From Planctomycetota bacterium (GTDB lineage: Bacteria > Planctomycetota > PLA2): 64,000 nt of DNA. Of this stretch, positions 54,888-62,074 are shown piece by piece. The DNA is taken from assembly GCA_021776785.1 (NCBI GenBank), contig JAJFFF010000043.1, forward strand, positions 68,196 through 132,195. The letters are read 5' to 3'. The position numbers and the translations under genes were made by a program. How positions within the stretch are numbered: position 1 is the first letter of the stretch; every line of letters begins with the position of its first letter. The notes below the pieces were generated by a model. The model saw only the letters and a program-made list of their open reading frames with translations. It made no database searches and was not told where the DNA came from.

Positions 54888-54970
54888 GCCAGGGTGGCGG
54901 AGTGGTCAAACGCACCAGACTGTAAATCTGGCGGAGTAATCCTACGGGAGTTCGAGTCTCTCTCCTGGCA
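54888..54970 (+). tRNA. tRNA-Tyr (GTA anticodon)
   Basis: An 83-nt type II cloverleaf can be folded: acceptor GCCAGGG/TCCTGGC (one G-T), short D stem GCG/CGC, anticodon stem CCAGA/TCTGG with loop CTGTAAA (anticodon GTA), a long variable arm CGGAGTAATCCTAC, and T arm GGGAG-TTCGAGT-CTCTC. The base after the discriminator A is A, so CCA is not directly encoded. A terminator follows. It is the likely integration site of the downstream phage-like element. Confidence 0.93.
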
Positions 54971-54977
54971 ACCAAGC

Positions 54978-55015
54978 AAAACCCGCGCGAGAGGCGACTT
55001 TCGCGCGGGTTTCTT
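54978..55015 (+). terminator. Terminator after tRNA-Tyr
   Basis: AAACCCGCGCGA and TCGCGCGGGTTT pair around a 10-nt loop and are followed by CTTTG. The stem starts 8 nt past the tRNA end. Confidence 0.82.
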
Positions 55016-55059
55016 TGTGTCGCGAGCGCCGCGTGTCCCGCGCGCACTTCTGGGTTCAT

Positions 55060-55084
55060 TGCAAAGACATGCAAGGAAGTGCAA
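55060..55084. repeat. Three TGCAA repeats with 10-bp spacing
   Basis: TGCAA occurs at 55060, 55070 and 55080, exactly one helical turn apart, between the tRNA and the 3' end of the integrase gene. Helically phased short repeats near an att site are typical of integrase arm or accessory-factor sites; this is an inference. Confidence 0.55.
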
Positions 55085-55286
55085 CAAGAGGACGCCTGTA
55101 GAGGGACGTCAGCAGGGACACAGAATTGGGACGCGCGCACGGTGTTGCGCGTTCCGCGTGCGCGTCCACGGGCGCGACAACGTTGGCCGGTCTCCGCGTG
55201 CGTCGGCACATGGGGATGAGCGCGATTGACGGGCACGTCCGGCCACACGGCGGGCGTGTGCGCCGTGCTCGTTGGGCGTGGGGTTG

Positions 55287-56468
55287 TTACCCGTGCTGAC
55301 GGTGGGCGCGCGTGGCGCACGCCTCGGACACGCCGCTGGGTCCCAGCAACTCAACGGCGCCGCGCAGGTCGTGCAATTCGAGCCGTGTGTACACGTTCGC
55401 GGTCAAGACCGGCGTCGAGTGACGCATGAGCCGCTGTGCCTCTTGGAGGCGTACACCGGCGCGGGCCAACGCGGTTCCAAATGTGACGCGCAGCGCATGG
55501 AAGTCGAGGTACTGACCGTCGCTGTCTTGATACCGCAAGAAGTCGCGGTTGTTCTTGCGCCGCGTGCGCTCCTCGCCATCCGCCTCCTCAACCCAAGCGT
55601 CGTGGGCGGTCGCGAGGTCGCTCCGGAGCGTGTCCACGCCGGGCACGGCGGCGAAGACGGGCGCAGTGCGTTCTACGTCCCCGCGCGTTGCCAGCACGGT
55701 CGACAGGGCAGCCGCGGCGTCAAGCGCGAGCGGTAAGACTGCCTCGCGACGATTCTTGGCGACACTCGCCCGCACCCGGAAGGTCGGAGCCTCGTTGTCG
55801 AGGACGAGATCGTTCCAAGTCATCTTGGCGAGTTCGCCGCGGCGAAGACCCGTGCGGAGTGCCACAAGGTAGACGAGTGCGCGCGCCGCTGGCGCGGCCG
55901 CGAGAAGTCTCGACTCTTCGTCAGGCGACAGCGCGCGTCGTTGGCGCGCAGGCTCGGCCGTGCTCGACGTGGCAATGCGATCCGCGGGGTTGTGCCCCCA
56001 ACGCCCTTCGCGGATCAGCCACGTAAAAAACGTCCGTACCGCGCTCCGATAGAGGTTCCTCGTTCGGGGGCTTGCCTCACCGTCCTTGAGGCGGTTCAAC
56101 GCACGCCGGAGATATTGAGGCGTGCAGGCACCGAGGTCCTTGAGGTCACCGAGGATCGTCGTGAGTTGCGCCGCGGTTTCGCGTACGTAGCGTACGCACC
56201 GTCCCCGGCGCTCAAGGTCGTGGCGGTACTCCTCGATGAGGCCCGCGATCCGAGTCACACGTGTACGCCGATGCGTTTCGACACCGGCTGCGCGGAGCTC
56301 CTCGTCACGTACAAGCTCGCGCGCTTTCAACTCGGCGGCCCGCTTGTCGCGCAAACCTGTCGTCTGGTCGAAAAGGACACCGTTCACCGAGAATTGGATC
56401 CGCCAAGTCTTGGCGCAGAAGGGGAGGCCGGTCTTCCGATCCTTGTACATTTTTCGGTAGATCCTCAC
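55287..56468 (-). CDS. int: Tyrosine recombinase/phage integrase
   Basis: 393 aa. An N-terminal arm-binding region (TWRIQFSVNGVLFDQTTGLRD) is followed by a SAM-like core-binding domain and the catalytic domain. The catalytic residues appear in order: Arg in ALRTGLRRGELAKM, Lys in RASVAKNRREA, HxxR in DFHALRVTFG, His in LMRHSTPVLT and the nucleophile Tyr in NVYTRLE. GTG start, overlapping the stop of a 73-aa ORF (GTGA). It would insert the element at tRNA-Tyr; the gene points toward the tRNA, as is usual. Confidence 0.95.
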   Translation of the reverse strand: MRIYRKMYKDRKTGLPFCAKTWRIQFSVNGVLFDQTTGLRDKRAAELKARELVRDEELRAAGVETHRRTRVTRIAGLIEEYRHDLERRGRCVRYVRETAAQLTTILGDLKDLGACTPQYLRRALNRLKDGEASPRTRNLYRSAVRTFFTWLIREGRWGHNPADRIATSSTAEPARQRRALSPDEESRLLAAAPAARALVYLVALRTGLRRGELAKMTWNDLVLDNEAPTFRVRASVAKNRREAVLPLALDAAAALSTVLATRGDVERTAPVFAAVPGVDTLRSDLATAHDAWVEEADGEERTRRKNNRDFLRYQDSDGQYLDFHALRVTFGTALARAGVRLQEAQRLMRHSTPVLTANVYTRLELHDLRGAVELLGPSGVSEACATRAHRQHG

Positions 56469-56686
56469 CGGCTGGCCTCCCGTCGGTGCGTAGGGCCGTA
56501 GTTTCTTGCGATGGACATGTCCACACTGACGCTCGAAGCGCCGGGGCAGTCCAGTCCTTTTCGTTTGCGTCCGGGCCGGGTTGCCCTTGACGTTTGGGGA
56601 GAGCGATGCCTGCGCACCGCACGCTCATCGCCGTTGGCGACGTTGGATGCGAGGCGGCGGGTTCTTCCGTGGCTTTCCAAACTCAC
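56465..56686 (-). CDS. Small basic ORF between excisionase and integrase
   Basis: 73 aa, GTG start. It overlaps the stop of the HTH gene and the start of the integrase gene by GTGA junctions, so three genes are chained by 4-nt overlaps. It is very rich in Arg and Ser (for example TRRLASNVANGDERAVRRHR) with no fold prediction possible. It could be a coupling ORF or a short regulatory peptide. The overlaps are the only evidence for translation. Confidence 0.45.
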   Translation of the reverse strand: MSLESHGRTRRLASNVANGDERAVRRHRSPQTSRATRPGRKRKGLDCPGASSVSVDMSIARNYGPTHRREASR

Positions 56687-56865
56687 GGCGTCCCCCGGCG
56701 CTCTTCGATGAACTTCTGAAGATCGTCAGGGTGGATGCGAACGGCCCGCGCGCCGACGCGGATTACAGGCAGGGCGCGTTGGGCGATGAGCGTTCGGACG
56801 CTACGCTCGGAGAGCGCCAACACTCCGGCGACCCGTGCCACGGTGAGGAGGTCGGGGGCTACCAC
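56683..56865 (-). CDS. Excisionase-type helix-turn-helix protein
   Basis: 60 aa, the size of an HTH_17 (excisionase/MerR-like) domain: LLTVARVAGVLALSERSVRTLIAQRALPVIRVGARAVRIHPDDLQKFI. The pattern of a recognition helix followed by the RxG-wing and a final helix is typical. Its place directly upstream of the integrase suggests it is the directionality factor or a regulator of int. It overlaps the upstream gene end by 7 nt. Confidence 0.82.
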   Translation of the reverse strand: MVAPDLLTVARVAGVLALSERSVRTLIAQRALPVIRVGARAVRIHPDDLQKFIEERRGTP

Positions 56866-57113
56866 CGAAGGGCCTCGTCATTCGACTGGGGCGCATAGTC
56901 CAGAAGCAGTTGGTCATCCACCGGCTGCTCGTCGATTGGAGTCCGCAGCCATGCGCAAATCGCATCGCGGTTCTCCTCGATATGCCGCCGGACCTCGTCC
57001 GAGAGCAGTGACTTGTCGCCATTGAATTCGATCCGGTTTCCGTCGAGTGCGCGGAGATGTGCGCCGCGACCGGGAGCCTTTGCGAGGTTGGCGATGAATT
57101 CGGCGACTCTCAC
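56859..57113 (-). CDS. Small protein resembling a TubC N-terminal docking domain
   Basis: 84 aa from the GTG at 57113, which overlaps the primase stop by 4 nt; the track start at 57236 is rejected. The sequence FIANLAKAPGRGAHLRALDGNRIEFNGDKSLLSDEVRRHIEENRDAICAWL follows the TubC_N-like pattern (helix, G-x-L, short strands, L-x-D-E, helix ending in ALL-like). This pattern also occurs in small phage and plasmid proteins near primases. The rest is acidic. Function unknown; a protein-protein adaptor for the primase is a guess. Confidence 0.6.
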   Translation of the reverse strand: MRVAEFIANLAKAPGRGAHLRALDGNRIEFNGDKSLLSDEVRRHIEENRDAICAWLRTPIDEQPVDDQLLLDYAPQSNDEALRW

Positions 57114-59710
57114 AGCACCTCCTGGTGAGGAGTGTCGTCGTCGGTCGACTTCGATTTGCTGTCCAAAGAATCCAAAGAACGACCGGGAGCCGAGTTCTTT
57201 GGATTTTGTGTACACACTTTCGGGTTGAGTGCCCACTTTGATCGTTCGCTGGGGTGGCGCCCGCTGCTCCCTTTTCGCTCGACGGTGATGGAGCGGATGT
57301 AGCCGCGTTGTCTCAGTTCATCTAGCCCCTCGTCCATGTGCTTTGTCTCGTCTCCAAAGGAGCGGCGTCTGGACTCATACAGGTCGGCCCGAAGGAACGT
57401 GGCCGGATAGTCGTGCCTTGAGAGCCAATCGAGAATGACACGGGCGTGCTTCACTGCACTCGAACCGGAAAACAGGCCCATCGCGTGGAGGTAGTGCGGC
57501 GCAGCGTAGCGCGAAATGTCGATCGCCGCCGCCATCACTTCTGGTCCAATGGGCTGCTTCCACGGCTCGCTTTGGCCGACGAGGCGCGTGAAGTGCAAGA
57601 GCGCCGCGGTACGGACGGCGCGGCCCACCGCCTTGTTGGCCCAGTCCACGATTTCGACGAGGTCGCCACCTTCGCGAAGAGCCTTCTCGACTTCATCCTG
57701 GTAGGCCGCCCGCAACTCTAGAGATTCAGAGGAGAGCGAAACTCGGTGCCGAATGTACTCCTTCTGATCGTTTCGCGGACAGGGCAGTTCAGCGAGCGAG
57801 TAGATCAAGTCGTGATACTGCTGGCGCAGTTTCTGCGGAACCGGATCAAGGCCGGAGTGGCGCCACCCCACGAGGGACCGTGGAGCAATCACGTAGCAGC
57901 GTGCGAGCAATCCCCGGCCGCGCATTACTTTGCTCGAACGGAGTGTTTCCAGAAAGACCGGTTGCACACAAGCCGCAAGCGTTAGGCATGGTCTCTTGAT
58001 AGAGTCGGGTCCGCGGGAACCGCGATTGACCCGAATCTCTTCGCCCCCGTACGCCTTGAGCAAATTCTCGATCTTGGCATCCCCACCTTGGTTCGAGTAA
58101 CGAACGGCGTTGGAGATAATCGTCCCTTCATCGGAGAACGCCGCCATCGATCCGCCGCGCTCGTCGAGTAGTGTCGCAACGTTTTCCGCCGTCACGTTGT
58201 CGCAAAGGACTGTCGGGTCAACGGGCACTTTCGCCCATAGTGCCGCAAGCTCGTATTCGAGCTCCTCGAGTTCACGCATCGCTTTGGCGGCTTTTTCGAC
58301 GTTGTCGCCAGCCGCCCTGGTCTGAGTCTTCTTGATTCGCTCAAGACAGACCTCCACGTTGCGCAGCGCAATACGGCGCGGAACCGAGAGCTCTTTGATC
58401 TGTTGCTGCTCCCAGAGGCGTAGTGGGTGCGATGCATGCTCGAAGATCGGTGATTTGCGCTCGCCGGTAGCCGCGACGATCAACACGTAAAGATTGGCTT
58501 GCTCTGTGTAGCTGTCGCAAACAAAGACCTCGACTTTGGATCCGATCGCAGCCGAGATGGCAGCTAAGACCATCATCGCGGGAAGGTCGACCGGCACCTG
58601 CACAGACCTTGTTTCGGCCTCGACGTATTCACGAAGCCCCGCTACCTCAAGCGCGTGGAGCGGAAACTCGGGTCGATCGGCTCTGGCGATCCAGAGCACG
58701 TCCGCCCAGTCTTCCTCGGAATTCGCGTACAAAGAATCCACAAAACCCATCGGAGCGTGCGGGGCCCGGTTGACGAGTCGCTTGAATTGATCCGCGTCAT
58801 GGTCGCTGACGTATGCACGTAGATCAGCGTCCGCGGACCCCGCTAGCCAAGTGGCCGGCCATTCGAGGACGCGCACATCCGTTGAGACGTCCGAGAGTGC
58901 GGACACGGCTCCGGCAGCTCCCTCTCTTCCAGCGCTGTCGCCGTCATACGCGATGACCACCCGTCGATCGCGAAAGACTGAAGCGAATTCTGGGGGGAAC
59001 GTCTCGCCGCAGGCGAAGGAAGTACTCAATAGCTCGGGGGCCACCGTCGTCGCAACCAACAGGTCGGAGTCTCCTGCACACAAGAGGCACGTGGTCTTCG
59101 AGGTCGCGGAAGCAAGTAACGCCCCACCCAAGAGCCCGTTCTTTCCGATCGTCCACTTGTGGGTGTCGTGACTTTCGTGCGGTTCGGACCTGCTCGACCT
59201 GCAGGACAGGCCAACGAGCTGCCCGTTCGGATCGAATGCAGGTAGCACGACTCGATTGGGCCCGTACGTGTCTTTGGGGAAGGCACCGCCAGAGAGTCGC
59301 GTTAGAGCCGCATGGCTTGCGCCGATCTCGTCAAGGAGTTCGGTCAGCCACGAATCGCGACGAAGCGCGTGAGCCTGCGCGTCCCTCAGCAGTCGTGCAA
59401 ACCAAGTCGTCTTGGAATTGCGCGCTGGCTCCGAACTCAACCAACGTCTTAGCCAGTCCGCGGCCTCGGCTAGATCGGCCGGTGGCTGGGTGAGCACGAT
59501 GAGGTTCAGCAGTCCCCCTTTGCGTTTGCAGCCAAAGCAATGGAACAAGCCTCGATCCGGGTCGATGGATAGAGACGGTGTGCTGTCGTCGTGAAACGGA
59601 CACATCAGATTCCGCTTCGCGGAGATTTCACCGGCTCGGACACCGAGACAGTGCGCGATAATGTCCGCGACTCTCCCGGCGCCAACGACTTCTTCAACGA
59701 TGTCGCGCAT
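57110..59710 (-). CDS. Phage primase with CHC2 zinc finger, TOPRIM and DUF3987-like helicase region
   Basis: 866 aa. The N-terminal CHC2 finger is LMCPFHDDSTPSLSIDPDRG followed by FHCFGCKRKGGLLNL. A TOPRIM domain has LLCAGDSDLLVATT (Glu replaced by Asp/Gly context) and VVIAYDGDSAGREGAAGAV. From about residue 330 the sequence follows the DUF3987 pattern (MMVLAAISAAIGSKVEVFV, NLYVLIVAATGERKSPIF where the P-loop is ATGERKS). It synthesises primers and probably helps unwinding during element replication. ATG at 59710. It is the largest gene of the element's early region and overlaps the upstream HTH gene by 17 nt. Confidence 0.86.
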   Translation of the reverse strand: MRDIVEEVVGAGRVADIIAHCLGVRAGEISAKRNLMCPFHDDSTPSLSIDPDRGLFHCFGCKRKGGLLNLIVLTQPPADLAEAADWLRRWLSSEPARNSKTTWFARLLRDAQAHALRRDSWLTELLDEIGASHAALTRLSGGAFPKDTYGPNRVVLPAFDPNGQLVGLSCRSSRSEPHESHDTHKWTIGKNGLLGGALLASATSKTTCLLCAGDSDLLVATTVAPELLSTSFACGETFPPEFASVFRDRRVVIAYDGDSAGREGAAGAVSALSDVSTDVRVLEWPATWLAGSADADLRAYVSDHDADQFKRLVNRAPHAPMGFVDSLYANSEEDWADVLWIARADRPEFPLHALEVAGLREYVEAETRSVQVPVDLPAMMVLAAISAAIGSKVEVFVCDSYTEQANLYVLIVAATGERKSPIFEHASHPLRLWEQQQIKELSVPRRIALRNVEVCLERIKKTQTRAAGDNVEKAAKAMRELEELEYELAALWAKVPVDPTVLCDNVTAENVATLLDERGGSMAAFSDEGTIISNAVRYSNQGGDAKIENLLKAYGGEEIRVNRGSRGPDSIKRPCLTLAACVQPVFLETLRSSKVMRGRGLLARCYVIAPRSLVGWRHSGLDPVPQKLRQQYHDLIYSLAELPCPRNDQKEYIRHRVSLSSESLELRAAYQDEVEKALREGGDLVEIVDWANKAVGRAVRTAALLHFTRLVGQSEPWKQPIGPEVMAAAIDISRYAAPHYLHAMGLFSGSSAVKHARVILDWLSRHDYPATFLRADLYESRRRSFGDETKHMDEGLDELRQRGYIRSITVERKGSSGRHPSERSKWALNPKVCTQNPKNSAPGRSLDSLDSKSKSTDDDTPHQEVL

Positions 59711-59888
59711 GGCGGCCCTCGTTGTCTGCCGTCAGGGCCTGCTCAAGATCGGAGCGCCGAAAACGCCATTGCCCTCCCGGAGTCCTGAATGCACGGACAT
59801 GCCCGGCACGGGCCCACTGCGAGAGGGTTCGTGGCTCCACGCGAAGGAGTCGCGCCGCCTCGAGCAGAGTGAAGAGTAGATCGCTCAT
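59694..59888 (-). CDS. MerR/excisionase-type helix-turn-helix protein
   Basis: 64 aa from the ATG at 59888 (MSDLLFTLLEAARLLRVEPR). TLLEAARLLRVEPRTLSQWARAGHVRAFRTPGGQWRFRRSDL is a full HTH_17/BldC-like domain, with the GxxRF wing. The tail overlaps the primase start. It is a second such protein in the element, at the other end of the early operon, and probably regulates replication genes. Confidence 0.82.
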   Translation of the reverse strand: MSDLLFTLLEAARLLRVEPRTLSQWARAGHVRAFRTPGGQWRFRRSDLEQALTADNEGRHARHR

Positions 59889-59979
59889 GCCCGCCTCTAC
59901 GGGCGAGCAAGCCCCGATCCCACCAGGACTCCCATACGTTCCGCGTTTGGGCGGGCTCTTTCTTCGTTTGTCTTCGGTT

Positions 59980-60720
59980 CTACTTCGGTGCTGGCAAATC
60001 CCGGTCTGGATCGACGCCCCGTGCCCGGGCGACCCATCGAACGGCATCGATACGTAGCCGACCGTTCTGGCTCTTGGCACACCGGTTGTTTGTGTCTCGA
60101 AGCAGCGCGAGTGGGTCGCCAGCAGGCGCTCGCATGATCGCTTTGCGGAGTGTGTCCCCAGACGCGACGATTTCTGCAGGCCCTGACTTGTAGTTGATGA
60201 TCTCCGCGGCGCGCTTGTGGGATATCAGCTGGCCTGCCCACTTGTCCGGCCGCGGACCGGCGTCTGCGGGCGGAGTACTCGCCGTCGGTAGGTCCATGTC
60301 ATCTCGAAGAGTCCGAAGTTCAGCGACAGCGGTTTTGAGGGCTGCTACGCATGCTCCCGAATCGAGATTTTGAAGTCCTATCGTCAGGTGGATCCGCTGT
60401 GCGCAAAGCTTCCCGCCTCGTTGTCCAATCGGAGACCGGTCGTCGGGCTTCAGAATTGCCCATGTGTCGAGCGGCAATCCGAATCGATCAGTCACAAACG
60501 GAAGAACTTTCACCAAGTTATCGAGCTTCGTGTGGAGGTCTTCTATGGGCTTTGCGATGGCCGGGCTGCTGGGGCTAATAGTGGGGCGAATCGGCCCGAG
60601 CCCGAAACCTCTTCGATCATGGACTCGGCTCATCACATCGAGAGCGACCTGAGCGCTCCTAAGAGTGCTGGCGATCGATATTGCGACGGCTTCTTGATCT
60701 ATGGGCTCCCTGGGTTTCAT
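59980..60720 (-). CDS. Hypothetical phage-element protein
   Basis: 246 aa from the ATG at 60720 (MKPREPIDQEAVAISIASTL); the track start is 37 codons earlier and lacks support. The N-terminal half is helical with DLHTKLDNLVKVL and a possible coiled coil (VAALKTAVAELRTLRDDM). The C-terminal part (HKRAAEIINYKSGPAEIVASGDTLRKAIMRA then RIDAVRWVARARG) resembles a helix-turn-helix region but is not a clear match. It is divergent from the 2-TM/nuclease cassette, and the 85-bp space between them should hold both promoters. Confidence 0.6.
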   Translation of the reverse strand: MKPREPIDQEAVAISIASTLRSAQVALDVMSRVHDRRGFGLGPIRPTISPSSPAIAKPIEDLHTKLDNLVKVLPFVTDRFGLPLDTWAILKPDDRSPIGQRGGKLCAQRIHLTIGLQNLDSGACVAALKTAVAELRTLRDDMDLPTASTPPADAGPRPDKWAGQLISHKRAAEIINYKSGPAEIVASGDTLRKAIMRAPAGDPLALLRDTNNRCAKSQNGRLRIDAVRWVARARGVDPDRDLPAPK

Positions 60721-60805
60721 GTCTGTCCCAGGATAACGCAGCGGAGCCCACACAGGTTCTAGGTCTGTGCCGTGCGGCAGTCTATGGAGCGGAAAAGGAG
60801 AAGAT

Positions 60806-61246
60806 ATGGCCGCAAAAAAGAAGAAGACCACAGCTCGCAGACGCGCGCCGAAACAACCGGACTACCCGTTCTTAACTTTGAGCGAGTACGGCGCGCTAAG
60901 TCCGCAGGAGAAGATCAAGTACATCGAGGTTCTGAAGTCAGAGCCGTCGAAGCCGAATCCAAACCTGGCGCATCTGTTCAAAGAGTCGCCGAAGTTGATC
61001 GAGCGAGGAATAGAAATCTACCGCGAGCGGTTCGGCGTTCGTAGCGGGCTAACCCCCGTTTCGATGTGGGCGCACATTGGGCTCCTGGTGGTCGGAACCG
61101 CTGCTATGGTCACTCTGGGAGCGTGGGGTGTGCTCGAAGGAGCCGCAATCGTCGGCGTGCTCGGCCCGCTCTACACGTACGTGCTCGTAAACCTCCGATA
61201 CTTGACTGGCTGGAAGATGGTCGGCGACTCCGGCAGTGAGACATGA
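60806..61246 (+). CDS. Two-transmembrane protein of a phage-borne two-gene cassette
   Basis: 146 aa from the ATG at 60806, with AAAGGAG just upstream. The start is Lys/Arg-rich (AAKKKKTTARRRAPKQ), followed by a soluble helical middle (YGALSPQEKIKYIEVLK, SPKLIERGIEIYRERFG). The protein ends with two hydrophobic segments near its C-terminus (AHIGLLVVGTAAMVTLGAWGVL and GAAIVGVLGPLYTYVLVNL). The 2-TM plus soluble module layout recalls small membrane effectors of defence systems. The stop overlaps the nuclease ATG by 4 nt (ATGA). It is on the strand opposite to all other element genes. Confidence 0.72.
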   Translation: MAAKKKKTTARRRAPKQPDYPFLTLSEYGALSPQEKIKYIEVLKSEPSKPNPNLAHLFKESPKLIERGIEIYRERFGVRSGLTPVSMWAHIGLLVVGTAAMVTLGAWGVLEGAAIVGVLGPLYTYVLVNLRYLTGWKMVGDSGSET

Positions 61247-62073
61247 ACGACGCCAAACTCGAAAAGGTTCGCGCGTGGCTAGAGAAGTCCGGATACCCCC
61301 TCGAGCTAGAGATTGCCCGCCAAGTGGAGGCTATCGAACTCGCTTGGACGCAGTCTTGGCACTACCTCGACGAAGACACGCAGAAGTATCGCGAGACTGA
61401 CGTCATCGCCTGGAAAGAAATTCTCCTCCGGACGGATCGGGATCCGGTTCTGGTCCGCCTTTCACTCTGCATCGAGTGCAAGAGAAGCGACGCCTCGTGG
61501 GTGGCGTTTACGTCGAAGCGAACAAGCCCCGGAGATTTGTTTGAAGTGTTCGCGACCCCGGCGTCGGAGTATGGCACCAAAGTCCTCAAGCGTATCGCGC
61601 CGTTTCTACTTGAGTCGCCCGCGTTTCAACGAGACGACCCGGTAGCGTATTCCGTGACGACAGCACACTTGGGCAAAAAGGGCCAGCCACGAAACGAACG
61701 CGACTCGGCATACGGAGCCATCCGTGGAGTCTCCGATGGATCAATCGCGCGCGCGCGAGCCGCTGACGGGGCCGGGATGACTGTCGCCGAAATCGTAGTC
61801 CCACTCATTGTGTTTGACGGAGACCTGCTCGCGGCAACACTCCAAGACTCGGGAGAGATTTCACTCGATCCCGTTGACGAGATCCTGGTGGTCCAAAGAA
61901 GGCCCACCGAACAGCGTCCATTCACGATCGTTCGGATCGTTACCGCCGCGAGAGTCACGAACTACCTAGAGCGGTTCCTCAAATCAACGACAGTGTTAGA
62001 CATCCATAAGGATGCTATTCGGTTGGCAATCGAGAACCACCGAAAGAACAGCGGCCCTGTGGTCGTTCTTTGA
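61243..62073 (+). CDS. Predicted PD-(D/E)XK-type nuclease
   Basis: 276 aa. The first 90 residues contain the restriction-endonuclease-like core: LEIARQVEAI (E23), W..YLDEDTQKYRETDVIAW (D53) and LSLCIECKRSDASWVAF (E78-x-K80), i.e. E-x29-D-x24-ExK. The RE-D and ECK motifs fit Mrr/McrC-like or SLFN-type PD-(D/E)XK enzymes. The remaining ~190 residues are alpha/beta with EIVVPLIVFDGDLLAATL and no known fold. It overlaps the 2-TM gene and ends 1 bp from the convergent terminase gene. DNA or RNA cleavage is predicted from motifs only. Confidence 0.7.
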   Translation: MNDAKLEKVRAWLEKSGYPLELEIARQVEAIELAWTQSWHYLDEDTQKYRETDVIAWKEILLRTDRDPVLVRLSLCIECKRSDASWVAFTSKRTSPGDLFEVFATPASEYGTKVLKRIAPFLLESPAFQRDDPVAYSVTTAHLGKKGQPRNERDSAYGAIRGVSDGSIARARAADGAGMTVAEIVVPLIVFDGDLLAATLQDSGEISLDPVDEILVVQRRPTEQRPFTIVRIVTAARVTNYLERFLKSTTVLDIHKDAIRLAIENHRKNSGPVVVL

Positions 62074-62074
62074 C

